Source of the DNA: Neoscytalidium dimidiatum
Lineage: Eukaryota; Ascomycota; Dothideomycetes; Botryosphaeriales; Botryosphaeriaceae
Length of the DNA stretch: 64,000 nucleotides
Direction: 5' to 3'
Assembly (NCBI GenBank): GCA_037367355.1
Contig: CM074702.1
Location: 434,001-498,000 of the forward strand
Positions 1 through 12,413 of this stretch are shown piece by piece. The notes beneath the pieces were generated by a model. The model saw only the letters and a list, made by a program, of their open reading frames with translations, ran no database searches and had not been told where the DNA came from. How positions within the stretch are numbered: position 1 is the stretch's first letter; each line of letters opens with the position of its first letter. The position numbers were made by a program, and so were the translations under genes.

Positions 1-753
1 TGGGAGCGGTGTGGAGGAGGGTCGAGGAGGAGAGGGTTGGCGGGGAGGGGGAGGGGGAGGGGTTGTTTTGAGAAGAGAGTTTTGGGGTGAGGTCATTTGT
101 GGATGGCCTGAAGGGAGATGAGAAGGGCGCTGGGTTCTGTTTGAAGGGATGAATGTTGCGGTGGTAAGGCAGCACCGCATATGGAGAGGTTGCGCGCATT
201 TTTTTTTTTCTTTGGAGTTCGTTCTATGTGAGTGGAAGTATGGGGGCAGGGATGTTGCTAGGTCCAACAGCGAAGGCATGATCGTCCGGCAGGTTTTCGG
301 AAATGGTGGTGCCTTATGTGCGACGATTTCCGAAGCTGAGCGGGTAAGGCAGGTAAGGTACGGTATGCTCCTGGTTGGCTCTGCGGAGAAGGTTAGAACA
401 AGGTTGGGCCGACGTTGCGAAGTCTTTTTTGAGTTTCATGCGGGTGCCTGTAACGGTGAGGTCGGTGATTCGGCGATCTAAGCGGCGATCAATATTGCTT
501 GTTTATTGCCTCAGTTTCGGTTTGACTTTTGCTGCAGCGTCATCACAAGACTTGCCGGTAGATGTTGTACAGTGGACTTTTGCGTGCATATTATGACGTG
601 TTTTGTATGCGTTCAGAAGTCAATAGTAAATGTTTGATCTCTCTCTCGAGTCATTTCCGACCTATCATGTCGAATATTTTGAGCGGTGAACAGTTGTTAG
701 ATTGCTGGCTTCGTCCAGCACTCGCATGAAGTTACCGAATCTTGCAGGTACCT
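1..753. other. Intergenic/left edge, no gene supported
   Basis: No reading frame here resembles a known protein. The first 60 bases are a G-rich GGA/GGG low-complexity run. The stretch nearest 753 is the 3' flank of the minus-strand dioxygenase gene. It could include untranslated sequence of a gene that begins outside the window. Confidence 0.4.
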
Positions 754-2064
754 TCAAGCTTTCGAGTCCTCTCTCAGTTGCTTCAAGTTCGCCACCGCCT
801 CCTCCGTGGTCCAACCCTCTTCCAGTCCCCTCAATAGCAATTGCTGCTCGCTTTCCGGGGCCATGCCTCCCGGTGCAGGTGGCCTCTTGTCTAAATTGGT
901 TGGGAAGGGGTATCCCTCCGCCACCGCCGCCACAAGCGCTTCGGCATTACGCACGTGACCCTGCTTCTTTATGGCTTTAACATGATCCCAGCACTTCTCA
1001 ACAAGGGGAAGAGAGTCGATCGTCTCCATAGGCTTGCTAAAAGCGGAGCTGATCTGGACTAGGTTGGCACTGCGGTGCACATCGGTGCTTTCGTTAGCGC
1101 CAGCTGCGTGGAAGAGGGCGGGGTTGAAGAAGACGCCGTCACCGGTCGACAGCGGCAGGCTGACCCAGCGAGACAGGAAGTACTCGTTGAACTCGGGCCT
1201 GCGGTAGGCCATGTAACCCTGCGGGAAGCGCTGACTGAAGGGCAGGAACCGGGTTGGTCCTGATGACAGCGGCATGTCGCTGTGTGCGACAGCGCCTTGC
1301 AGCGTCAGCAGTTGGCTGGCGACTTGCATGGCTTTGGGAAATTGGGCGCATGCCTCGGCCGTCTGGAAGCCTAGATGGTAGTCACGGTGGGAGACCTGAG
1401 GCGCACCGCCCGGCCGGACTATGTTGACCTGGGCGGTAATGCGGTAGGCAGGCCCAAGCCAGGCGGCGCAGATGTGAGACAGCCACGGATTGGAATAGTA
1501 GGTGGCAAAGGACTTGGGGTCGGCCAGACCATGCTTGCTGAAGGAATTCCAGATGCGAGAGTTCGCTGACGAGGCAGCAAAATGGTCGCCTTTGGCACTC
1601 GAGGCTTCGTCCTTTATGATGGCGTCAAAGGCCTTGTTTGCAGCCTCTATGACGGAAAGGTCGGTGTAGAGATTCTTGACTGCAAAGACACCGGGGCCGG
1701 AGAGAAGCACGTGGTTCCACTCGTCCTTGAGCTGCTCAACGACTGTGGCATCCTCGTGGGAAAAGGAGGCGAGGTCGTAGACGGGAATGTTCTTCTCTAT
1801 GACTGTAGCGAGCGGGTAGTCATCCTTGGTAGCCTGTTGCTCGCAAATAGTGGCGAAGTCCTGGACAGAAAGGGGCTCGTTGATGGACCACACGCGTGGT
1901 GGGACAGACGACTTCGCGCGGCCGTTGGTAGAAAAGGTGGCCATACTGGGCTTCGGGCAGTGTTTATAGCGGAAGTTGGAACAGAGTGAGCCGTTACGCG
2001 GCTTCAGGTGGGATCTTGCGTAGCGTATTGAAGAAGCCAAAGGTGTGATTGCTGTGCGGGTCAT
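754..2064 (-). CDS. Phytanoyl-CoA dioxygenase (PhyH)-family protein
   Basis: A single-exon 436-residue protein. It matches the PhyH branch of Fe(II)/2-oxoglutarate oxygenases, non-haem enzymes that hydroxylate small molecules with succinate and CO2 as by-products. The facial-triad motif HRD is near residue 226 in the context SHRDYH. The distal histidine is in PALFHAAG near residue 318, and the 2-oxoglutarate-binding arginine is about 12 residues later in VHRSAN. The first 40 residues are rich in Arg, Ser and Ala with few acids, as in a mitochondrial presequence. A second Met at residue 41 gives a shorter cytosolic-looking start, so dual starts are possible. Substrate is unknown; fungal paralogues act in alpha-oxidation and in secondary metabolism. 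No metabolic partner gene is adjacent. The family is confident, the reaction is not. Confidence 0.85.
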   Translation of the reverse strand: MTRTAITPLASSIRYARSHLKPRNGSLCSNFRYKHCPKPSMATFSTNGRAKSSVPPRVWSINEPLSVQDFATICEQQATKDDYPLATVIEKNIPVYDLASFSHEDATVVEQLKDEWNHVLLSGPGVFAVKNLYTDLSVIEAANKAFDAIIKDEASSAKGDHFAASSANSRIWNSFSKHGLADPKSFATYYSNPWLSHICAAWLGPAYRITAQVNIVRPGGAPQVSHRDYHLGFQTAEACAQFPKAMQVASQLLTLQGAVAHSDMPLSSGPTRFLPFSQRFPQGYMAYRRPEFNEYFLSRWVSLPLSTGDGVFFNPALFHAAGANESTDVHRSANLVQISSAFSKPMETIDSLPLVEKCWDHVKAIKKQGHVRNAEALVAAVAEGYPFPTNLDKRPPAPGGMAPESEQQLLLRGLEEGWTTEEAVANLKQLREDSKA

Positions 2065-2706
2065 TGGGCTAAGGAATGATGGTCTTTAGCAGCGTGACTG
2101 GAGCGAAAGAGGCTGCTTAAATGGACGCATCAGACAAGCGGCGGCATGGCAAAGCTGCTAAACGGCAGACTTTAGGCAGAGGCCGGTGCGACGGCCGAGA
2201 CAAGTCAGCAGCATAACTGCCATGGTGGTGAGGTGGAGATCGCGTTAAGAATTCCGCAAAGACTCGGCCCCGCCGGGTTAAGATTTCCACGGAAAATAAA
2301 GGGAAAATGGTGGCCGTGACGTTGAAATATGCTGCTTACCCCGCGTCATCAAACATCTGCGGGGCTCGGGGTTTGCGTGCTGATCTTCAGATGGATGTGA
2401 GGGCCGTATAAGATGGAGTGAGGTTGACTGGGAAGGAGCAGCAGTAGTCAGTGCCTTGTGGGTGCTACTAAAGAGGTAGTTGTAAGCGTGTCCGAGGCTA
2501 CGGAAGCGGCCGGCTGGCGCCAACAAGCATATCTGCGCGATCCTTTAAGGCACTGTCCGCACTTAAACGTATCTTGAGCAATAATGGGATCTGCGGATAT
2601 AAGGTCCAGCAACAACAGCGTTGATCCAGGCGTCGTGGCGACGCACCCGCGACTTGGGCCCTACCGGAGCTTGTCGTATGAACGGACCAGGTACTGCTGG
2701 CCCCAG

Positions 2707-2742
2707 ACGCCCGTCGCCCGTCGCCCGTCGCCCGTCGCCCGT
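2707..2742. repeat. Heptamer minisatellite (CGCCCGT)n
   Basis: About five perfect head-to-tail copies of CGCCCGT, in the upstream region of azgA. It is too short to suggest function and is likely slippage-prone. Confidence 0.8.
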
Positions 2743-3430
2743 GTCTGCTGCTCGCACACGATGTCCTTCCTCATCCAGCCCAACGCCACCCCGACCGCTC
2801 CCTGTAGCGACGCATCTCGAAGCCACCACTCGCGGAGCGAAGTGCAGACTCCTATTCAGCCTGGACCAGCTGAGGGACTGGTGCCAAACACTTGACCGCA
2901 GCCATTGGGTAATCCCATCGCACGACGGCTGCAGCCCTCATCCTTCCACAATAGCGCAGACGCATCGCAACCGTCAGACGGAGATTGATTCTGTTTGCGC
3001 CCTGGTGTCGCGCGGAGGAGCCGCCCGATATGAGGCACGGCACCAGTTTGCCTGCGCGCTGTCAGCGCCGTCCGTCGGGTCCGCTGCGTGCGTTGCGGCC
3101 AACTCCACCATGGCGAGGCGTTTGATCGCCGGCGGCCGCCTCCAGGGCCCAGCAGCGGTGGCCAGTGAGGAGAGCTGCGATATCTCCGGGCATTAGTCTT
3201 CGCATCTCCAAACACCTTGTCACGCTTGTTTTGCAAACTCAAGAGGTACCAGAAAATCGGCCGGCACCGGGGCATCCCACGACACCTTGGCGCCCAGTCG
3301 CTACTCCGCTTGGCGCACATCCGTTCGCAGCGCTGCCCGCCAGCGCCTGCCTCCAATTCGCAGAACCCGCCCCGACGGCCAGTCTCGCCGCGTGGGTGGC
3401 CAAGCTGCCAAGGCACAAGGCGAGGGATCC

Positions 3431-3468
3431 TTATCTTCGACCTGCGCGGCTCGCGGTGTTCATCGATA
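3431..3468. promoter_or_regulatory. Two GATA-factor (HGATAR) sites upstream of azgA
   Basis: TTATCT at 3431-3436 reads AGATAA on the other strand, and CGATAA lies at 3463-3468. Both fit HGATAR, the site of the nitrogen regulator AreA. They lie 140-180 bp before the AzgA start codon. Aspergillus purine transporters are known to need AreA and the pathway activator UaY. I did not see a clear UaY palindrome. Such short sites occur by chance, so this is suggestive only. Confidence 0.35.
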
Positions 3469-3609
3469 AACCCGGCGCCTTATAACGGCCAATGTGCGAT
3501 TTTTGCTTCCCCGACACCTGATGCTCAAACGTCCCGCTGACGCCCTACAACCTTAAAGTCCCTCTCGGGCCTCCCTCTCTTCGAACGCCTCCAGCTCGAC
3601 CTCTCCACC

Positions 3610-5442
3610 ATGAGTTGGATTCACAATGCCAACCTGCGCATCGCGCAGAGCCCTGTGGGCAGGTACTTCCGCCTGGAGAATAGCGGCCATGCAAGTCCAA
3701 ACTCTCTTATATGCCGTGCAGCTGCTAACCCAACACCAGCCCAAGGAGCGCAAGGGCTCGTACTTCTTCACCGAGATCCGCGCCGGCCTAGCCACCTTCT
3801 TCGCCATGGCCTACATCATCTCTGTCAACTCGACCATCATCTCCGAGTCCGGTGGCACCTGCGTGTGTCCACCCGAGAGCATGGAGGATCTGTGCGACAC
3901 CAACACCGAGTACATGCTGTGCGTTCAGGAGGTCAAGCGCGATCTGGTTACTGCCACTGCTGCAATTTCCGCCTTGTGCAGCTTCTGCATGGGTCTGTTC
4001 GCAAACATGCCAATTGCATTGGCTCCTGGCATGGGCGTAAGCAATCATATTTCCCAGACGGGAAGTTTCATGCATGCTGACTCAAGCAGCTTAATGCGTA
4101 TTTCGCCTACACAGTCGTTGGCTACCACGGCTCGGGTCTCGTCCCTTACGAAGTCGCCCTGACCGCCGTCTTTGTCGAAGGGTTCGTTTTCGTCGCCCTC
4201 ACCATTTTCGGTCTGCGCCAATGGCTTGCCCGCGCCATCCCTCATTCCATCAAGCTCGCAACCGGTGTTGGAATCGGCCTGTACCTCACGCTGATTGGCC
4301 TCACGTACTCCGCTGGCATTGGAGCAATTGTCGGTGCTCAATCAACCCCTCTCGAGCTCGCAGGCTGCAGCCAGGAATTTTTGGATCCGGACACCGGACT
4401 TTGCCCGAGCTCCGAGAAGATGCGCAACCCTGCCATGTGGATTGGCATTTTCTTGGGCGGTTTCATGACCGTGCTCCTGATGATGTATCGCGTCAAGGGT
4501 GCCATCATCATGGGTATCCTGCTTGTTTCAATTATCAGCTGGCCAAGACCGACCTCCGTCACATATTTCCCATACACCGAGACCGGGAACAGCGCCTTTG
4601 ACTTCTTTAAGAAGGTCGTGACCTTCCATCCGATTCAGCGCGTCCTCAACGTGCAACAGTGGGACGTCTCAGGATATGGCGGCCAGTTCGGCCTCGCCTT
4701 CATCACCTTCTTGTACGTCGACATCCTTGACTGCACGGGTACCATGTACTCGATGGCGCGCTTCTGCGGTGCCATCGACGAGCGGACACAGGATTTTGAG
4801 GGCAGCGCCATCGCCTACCTGATTGATGCTTTTGGCGTTTCCATCGGCTCGCTCTTCGGCACCTCCCCGGTCACGGCTTACATTGAATCCGGCGCTGGTA
4901 TCTCCGAGGGCGGAGCGACGGGCATCACGGCCATGATCACGGGCCTGTGCTTCTTCATCTCCATCTTTTTTGCGCCCATCTTTGCCTCCATCCCGCCGTG
5001 GGCCACCGGCTGTACGCTTGTTATCGTCGGCGCGCTGATGGCCAAGGCGGCCAAGGACATCAACTGGGGCTACCTGGGCGACGCCGTGCCCGCCTTCCTC
5101 ACCATCGCCATCATGCCCTTCACCTACTCCATCGCCGATGGCCTCATCGCCGGCATCTGCTCCTACATCCTCATCAACACCCTCGTCTGGCTCATCGAGA
5201 AGGCCTCCGCCGGCCGCATCAAGCCCGCCGAGAAGGACATCAAGGACCCCTGGACGTATAAGATCGAGGGCGGCATTCTGCCCCCGTGGCTCGTGCGCGC
5301 TGCGAAGGGCAAGAAGGACTTCTGGCGGCCGGAGCACGACGAGGGCGTCGTGAATGGCGCTCATGCGCAGAGGGATTCGTCGTCGTTGGAGGCCGGCTCT
5401 TCCGGCGAGAAGGTGTCGGAGACTGAGCAGCCGAAGGCGTGA
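3610..5442 (+). CDS. azgA: AzgA-type purine (adenine/guanine/hypoxanthine) H+ symporter
   Basis: Three exons (3610-3690, 3740-4036, 4090-5442) encode 576 residues, the usual AzgA length (about 580). AzgA proteins are plasma-membrane proton symporters of the NCS2-like AzgA/GhxP family that import adenine, guanine and hypoxanthine for salvage or as nitrogen source. Family marks are the N-terminal motif GSYFFTEIRAGLATFFAMAY, the long hydrophobic segments, the helix carrying DILDCTGTMY, and GTSPVTAYIESGAG before the last transmembrane block. The C-terminus is hydrophilic and cytosolic. Intron 1 (3691-3739, 49 nt) starts with GC rather than GT. It has donor GCAAGT, branch-like GCTAAC and acceptor CAG, and joins codons exactly in frame. 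Intron 2 (4037-4089) is a normal GT-AG. Nothing looks damaged. Confidence 0.93.
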
Positions 5443-5964
5443 CGGCCGGGTCATGAATGATGGTTCGATTCGATTGCATGAAGCGGGATGTTCGGACATT
5501 TCTCTGTATAGATGTTGGTGATACCACTCTCTTAATATGTTGACGCTTCTTTGATGACGGCTGGTTCCCTAGCGTTCTGTGTCATCGAAACTGTCGGGGC
5601 AAGTCAAGATGCCTACTGCAGTAACGTTCGTATGTTCTGTGGAGATGCTGTGAAAACATTCATGATGACGAGCGGTTGCAAAAGAGTAGTTTTAGCGCTC
5701 GTTTTCCTCATTGTCGTTTATCTTTCCGCCATCCTTTCCCGCAAAACGGTTGTGAAATGGCCCAGTGACGTAATTGAGTACGCATATGAGTCCCATACAG
5801 GTTTACCTTACCAGCGCGGCACAGATTGGGATAACAGCTTCGTCACTGCGAATTTCTACTTTTACGCTCGTTGGAGACTCTACAAGAGCCCATAATCCTA
5901 CAATCTCAGCAGCCTCCCCCTTTTTCTTTTCTCTCCTTCCTCCCTTCCCTCCCATCGTCTTTCT
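5443..5964. other. Convergent intergenic region, no gene seen
   Basis: This 520 bp separates the convergent azgA and aldo-keto reductase genes and should hold both 3' ends. An open frame at 5551-5895 has one hydrophobic stretch but no start context or homology I recognise, and I do not call it. Confidence 0.4.
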
Positions 5965-7401
5965 CTAGTAACCCGCGATCTGCTTCGGCAAGTACGGCTC
6001 CTCCAGGTACTTGACCTCCTCCTCGGTCAGCCGCAACCGGCTGTTCCGCACGGCCTCGTCGATCCTCTCCTTGCTGCCCAGCCCGATGATGGGGCACACG
6101 CCCTTGCCGACGGCCCAGGCGGTGGCGACGGCGGCCATGCCGACGCCGCGGCGGGCGGCGACCTCCTCGACGCGGTCGACGACGGCGCGGTCGGCGTCGG
6201 TCTCGCGGCTGCGGATGAGGGCGTGCAGGAAGCCGTCGGTGCGGTCGCGCACCGAGGCGTCGCGCTGGCGCCAGGGGCGGGCGAGGGCGCCGCGCGCGAT
6301 GGGCGACCACGGCACCAGCCCGACGCCCGTGGCGCGGCAGTACGGGATCATCTCGCGCTCCTCCTCGCGGTACAGCAGGTTGTAGTAGTTCTGCATGCTG
6401 ATGAACCGGTGCCAGCCGTGCCGCTCGGCCGTGTTCTGGAGCATTTGGAATTCCCAGGCAGCCATCTGAGGAGTGGGAGGGGGAAAGAGAGTTAGTTTAG
6501 TGGAGAGGGAGAAAAAGATATATATATATATATATATATGGCGGTGTACCCTTAAAGAGGGGGTAAAAGGGGGGAGGAGAATGGGAACACGTACAGAACT
6601 GGCGCCAATGTACCGCACCTTCCCGCTCTCGATGACGTCGTTCAGCGCCTTCATGATCTCCTCCATGGGCGTCTCGCGGTCCAGCCGGTGGATCTGGAGC
6701 ACGTCGATGTAGGTGCCCAGGCGCGCGACGCTCTTGTCGACGGCGTCGAGGATGTGCTTGCGCGACAGGCCTACGCGGTTCACGAACTCGGCGCCGTCGT
6801 TCGTGCCCGTCGCCGCGATGGGCGGCTGCGTGCCGTCCTCGGACACGCCGAAGTAGCACTTCGACAGGATCGTCACCTTGTTGCGCGGGATGTTGTACTG
6901 CTTCAGCGCCTTGCCGATGATCTCCTCGCTGCGGCCGTGCGAGTAGATGTCTGCCTGTTATTTTTCCGCAACAAGCACGTCAGCTGGGGGGAAGCGGTTC
7001 CGGTGGGATGTCTTGGACGGAGATAAGGGTTTTTGGGCGATGGTCACTCACGGTGTCCCAGGTGTTGATGCCGTTGTCGTAGGCGTGCTTGAGCAGCGGC
7101 AGCGCCTCTTCTTCGTTCAGCACCCACGGCTGCCAGTCGCTCGTGCCGTAGGACATGGCCCCGAGAATGATCCTGCTGACCTTGAGGCCAGACTTGCCGA
7201 GGCTGTGCGCAGTCTGTCGTCAGCAACCATTGCGGTTCATCGCACTGTCCCAATCTCCCGCTGCTTTCCGTTGAGTGAGGTAGTAGCTCGAACAGCTCAA
7301 TCAACGCTCCAATTCACGGTGTGATGTAAGAGAAGGAAGAAGCTGTTGCCCCTGCGGCGGCGAACGTACTTGACATATTCCATCTTCGCTTCGGTAGTCA
7401 T
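5965..7401 (-). CDS. Aldo-keto reductase
   Basis: Four exons on the minus strand (7370-7401, 7052-7202, 6595-6954, 5965-6465) give 347 residues, typical of the AKR superfamily of NAD(P)H-dependent carbonyl reductases with a TIM-barrel fold. The start MEYVNLGKSGLKVS and the segment WDTADIYSHGRSEEIIG are family hallmarks. The catalytic tetrad is Asp in NTWDTAD, Tyr in DIYSHG, Lys in TILSKCYF and His in VLQIHRLD. The NADP-site segment GLVPWSPIARGALARP and the end IIGLGSKERIDEAV are also present. The subfamily is that of fungal versiconal-hemiacetal-acetate-reductase-like and YPR127-like AKRs. Substrate cannot be inferred. The third intron (6466-6594) contains a TA microsatellite. Confidence 0.9.
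6519..6539. repeat. (TA)n microsatellite inside an AKR intron
   Basis: About ten TA dinucleotides, inside intron 3 of the aldo-keto reductase gene. It is a likely length-polymorphic marker and does not interrupt coding sequence. Confidence 0.85.
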
Positions 7402-8259
7402 AGTGTTGAAGATTGTCCTTGCGTTTTGAGGGGGGTGTCAAAAGTGCTCAATGGGCGCGGTAGGGATAGAAGGATGCAACGCGTCGCAGCTTTATACATT
7501 TTCAATTGCCCTAAACCCTCGCTCTTGCTTTGCTGGGTTTCTTGCTATCACCGGCGCTAAATTCCGTGCTTTGTGTCATCCCCCCGCACCTTGCCTACCG
7601 GGGTAGTGCCGGTGATTGGTCCTTGCCTGCCTCTCCCGCGGCTCGCATGGTGTTGCAGCTTACTGAGAATCTGCTGGTATCCAATGTCGTCTTGAGGAAC
7701 ATTCGGATGTAGGGATAGAAAGCCCATGAAGACCGTCAAGTTCCACGGAAATAACGCAGGGTCTCCGGCAGCCCCCGGATGGGCTGTAGTAGCAAATGGA
7801 TGACTCAGCAACATAGCTCCACAACAGCAGGGCGGGGCGGGGCGAGCCCGAGCTTAATCGCGGCGATCGGGCGTCCATCACCACGTTGCAATAGCCGAAC
7901 GGAGACGTTGGTCGGGATTGTGAGAGCAGTGTCGCAAATTACCAACGGAGACGCGGATGAACGAAGGGACGTTCCCGCGGCTCGACGCCAATTTAGCATG
8001 CCGCCACATCCCGCACCTACTTACCTCAGGATTATTGGGGGCAGAAGTGGCCGGAGATGCGTTGCATCGTGTTTTCACGTACATATTTTGATTCACGGAT
8101 CAGGCAAAAACAAGGATTGAACGTGAAAAGAGCCTTAAGGCTCAGCCCGTAGGCTCATGCATTCATAATAGTATCTAAGAAGAGGCACCAAGGCAATCCC
8201 ACCGGTGCCTATGCCCAAAACGCCATGCAAGCTGAAAAGAACGTCCCCCAGTCAACCAT
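7402..8259. other. Intergenic region, no gene seen
   Basis: This holds the promoter of the aldo-keto reductase and the 3' end of the polyubiquitin gene, both on the minus strand. No frame in either strand looks like a conserved protein. Confidence 0.45.
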
Positions 8260-9291
<1,032 letters not shown>

Positions 9292-10666
9292 GGTGATGAG
9301 ATTGCGGGTTTGAAATCGGTGTAGTGAGGTGTGTCAATAAGAAGGTCGATCGGTGTCGCGCAAACGAGTTGTAAGCGATGTGTGTTGGGTTGCAGAAGGA
9401 TGGAGGAAGGTTGGGAGTGTTGGGGTTTAAGTAGGCGGGAGGAAGGCGGAGTAGGAATGGCGGCAGGCGGGCACAGGCGGGCACAGGCGCTCGTGCTTAC
9501 AATCACCACCCATGGATTGCAACAACCGCCGCGCCAGGCAGGCGCAGCCAGCAGCTTCTGGAAGCCGCGACTCAGCACGTGGCCACAAGCGCACCGCCGC
9601 CCGCTCCCAGAAGTGGTCCGCGTTCACCCAGGCATCAACTCAGGCAAGAATGCTACACACGCTATCAGACTACTCTCCAGCAGCGCTCTCGCCTTCCGTC
9701 GTGGTGGCACTGCTCTCCTGAAGAGCAGCGGGGGCGGGCTCATACGATGACGTTCGCGGCCTGGCCCTTATCGGCCCAAATGACTCAATCACGGGGTAGT
9801 GGCCGGCCCAGGTCCCGCCAGTTCCCGCGCCCGAACACCATCATAGTGCCAGCCTCCTGCCTCCTCCGATGTCGCCATGATAGCTGACAATTCATTCATC
9901 AAGCCCCCCGACGCCCAGAGCATTCTTGCAAAATTTGCGTCAGGCTTGTAGCGTTTGAGTATGTTCGCCTCCTGATTGCTTCTTCGCGCTTCGGCATGCT
10001 CGGGCGGGAATCGGTGACCGAGCGCACCGCCACTGACGCCACCGTCTTTGTTTGCGGGGGGACCGGTCAGCAATCTTGCCGCCCCATGCCTCAGGCATCA
10101 CATTCCCAAACCTCAACTCGCATTTCGCCAAGTGTCCATTTGCATGTCTCGCACCGCTTTGCTGTGCCGCCCGCGACTTGTTCTGGCCCCCACAGGCTTC
10201 TGTTTGCCCACCTTCGCTTGCGCTCGGTCTGCTTTACCTGTTTCATCGCGACCAGCATTGCAGCATGTTCTCGACCGGTTCCATACCTGTGCCGACGCGC
10301 AAGAACGCAGAATTCCTGTCGCCTGCATAAAAGTGTGTTGAGAGCCTGAGCTCAGAACTAAAGCCTCGAAGGATCGTAATGCCTTCTCGACCTGCATTGA
10401 CCTTTGTATAGCTACTGTCTTCCCGTTCTCCTCCTGTGTATATCCTATCAAGTTGCGGGGTATCATGCAGCTCTCCACTCGTCCTCCAGGATTAGTGTTA
10501 AACCGTATCTCTCTTCAGCCAATGCTCCGTTCGCTTGCAACCCATATTAGCAAGGATGAAGCGACCGCGTTTGAAATGAAAATGTCCTCATTGGATCCCC
10601 GCGATGTTATCTATCGTCCAACTTCATCCATCTTTCTTCGTCGCATCGAGAAGCCTTGAAAAAATC
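9292..10666. other. Divergent promoter region between polyubiquitin and P450
   Basis: No gene is supported. The polyubiquitin and P450 genes diverge from here. A heat-shock-type inverted pair is at 9556-9563. The sequence just upstream of the P450 contains an in-frame ATG at 10604 that would add 21 residues, but the membrane-anchor Met at 10667 is the better start. Confidence 0.45.
9556..9563. promoter_or_regulatory. Possible heat-shock element half-pair (TTCnnGAA)
   Basis: TTCTGGAA is about 265 bp upstream of the polyubiquitin start. It is a perfect tail-to-tail pair of HSF1 nTTCn units. A full element normally needs three units, and I see no clean third. Polyubiquitin genes are classically heat-induced, which makes the site plausible but not proven. 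Confidence 0.3.
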
Positions 10667-12413
10667 ATGAATACTGTTGTTGCGTTCTTTTTCCTTGTGG
10701 CAGTCGTCATCTATGTCATCCGCCAGCTACGGACGTATTTGGCTCTTCGTCAATTTAAGGGACCGCCGTTGAGCGGCTTCACGAGATACGGGATGCTCAA
10801 GGCAAACACGTCCGGGCATCTCGACGAATACTATAAAGAATGGACTGACAAATATGGTAAGTAGCAGCCAAAGTGGTAGATGCCCTCTGACTTCCCACAG
10901 GCTCGACCTGCCGCATTGGCCCGAGTGTCTTGCTAACAAAGGACATCGCCGTAATCAAACAGATCAACGCTGTTAGAAGTGATTACAGTCGGGGCGATTG
11001 GTTTAAAGCTGTCCGCATGCATCCTACTGAAGATAACATCACGACCTACATGGATGACAAGGCCCATACAAGGGTCCGCCAAGCTATTGCACCTGGTGTA
11101 GGTTCTGTTCATTGATTACGTACTCCTAGAGTTCTGAGAGTCATAGCCAGATCTACGGATGCTTCTGGGAATTCCTCTGATGTAAGAGGTACCACCTGGA
11201 CACGCTCGCTGACAATTCGTTACAATAGTACGCTGGTAAAGAGAATCCATACCTCGAAAGTGATGTCGACACAACCGTATTGAAACTGATTGAGCTAATT
11301 CAAACGAAATACATTTCGACACCAACAAATTACATCCAGTTTGATCTCGCCCGTATTTCTAGTTACTTTACACTGGATACCTTGTCGACCGTGGCGTTTG
11401 GTCGCTCTTTCGGTTTCCTCGACAAAGACGCAGACCCATTCGACTACCTTGAGCAAAGCAAGATTTTCTGGCCGCTGGCACAAGTCATGGCAACCTTCCC
11501 GGAACTACACAACATTGTCCGCATCCCAGGCGTGCGCCGGCTTTGGCCCAACGCCGACGACGGTCAAGGTCTGGGGGCCATCATGCACCTCGCCAAAGAA
11601 GTCGTCGCGGAGCGCTTCGGCCCCAACAAAGTCGTCCGCAAGGACATGCTGGGCTCGTTCCTCAAGCACGGCCTGACCCAGTCCCAGCTCGAGGCCGAGT
11701 CCCTCATCCAGATCTCCGCCGGCTCCGACAGCACCGCCACGGCCATCCGCATGGCCGTGCTGCACATCACCACCAACCCGCGCGTCCTCGCCTCCCTCCT
11801 CCACGAGCTCGAGTCCGCCGGCGCCGCCGGCGCCGTCTCCCGCCCCGTCACCAGGGACCAGGAGGCCCGCGCCCTGCCCTACCTGCAGGCCTGCATCAGG
11901 GAGACCCTGCGCATCGTCCCGCCCGCCGCCGGCCTGCTCCCCAAGAAGGTCCCGCCGCAGGGCGACGTCATCGATGGCCGCTTCGTGCCCGGCGGCACCA
12001 GCGTCGGCTGGGCCATCCTGGGCCTCGTGCGCGACACGGCCATCTTCGGCGCCGACGCAGACATCTTCCGCCCGGAGCGCTGGCTGCAGGCCGACGACGC
12101 GAAGCTGGCGAGGATGGTCGAGGCGCAGGGCACCGTGTTCGGCGCCGGCAAGTACGGCTGCTTGGGCCGGCACGTCGCGTCGTTCGAGCTGGACAAGGCG
12201 ATCGCGGAGCTGGTGCTGCGGTTCGAGTGGGAGGTCGCGGATGTGAGGAAGCCGTATAAGAGCCGGTGCTTGGGGTCCCATCTGCAGGAGGATCTGTTCT
12301 TTAGGGTTACGGAGAGGAAGGTCGGCGCGAGGGAGGTGGATGTTGCGGCTTGGAAGACGGTTTCCGCGGAGAGGAAGGATTTCGGTATGGAGACGAAGTG
12401 GGAGGATTTGTGA
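10667..12413 (+). CDS. Cytochrome P450 monooxygenase
   Basis: Three exons (10667-10856, 10901-11097, 11229-12413) give 523 residues. An N-terminal hydrophobic anchor (MNTVVAFFFLVAVVIYVI) fixes it to the ER. The oxygen-binding I-helix motif is SAGSDSTATA near residue 292, the K-helix ExxR is ETLR near 354, PERW follows, and the haem-ligand signature FGAGKYGCLGR puts the proximal Cys near 440. APG-YAGKENPYLE after exon 2 is shared with the fungal pisatin-demethylase-like (CYP57/E-class group IV) P450s, which oxidise plant defence compounds or secondary metabolites. It would need the microsomal reductase as electron donor. No biosynthetic backbone gene is adjacent. The 131 nt second intron is the least certain boundary. 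Confidence 0.9.

Larger units (their letters stand above)
2065..3609. other. Intergenic region between dioxygenase and azgA
   Basis: The two genes diverge from this 1.5 kb gap, so it should hold both promoters. No supported gene lies in it. It contains a short heptamer minisatellite at 2707-2742 and two GATA-type sites near azgA, listed separately. Short open frames here have no recognisable domains. Confidence 0.5.

Noticed and set aside
4669..5499. 276-residue minus-strand open frame
   Set aside because: It is a shadow of the AzgA coding strand, with His/Gly/Asp-rich composition typical of antisense.
11505..12281. Long open frames antisense to and shifted within the P450
   Set aside because: GC-rich third positions keep other frames open; the P450 frame carries all family motifs.
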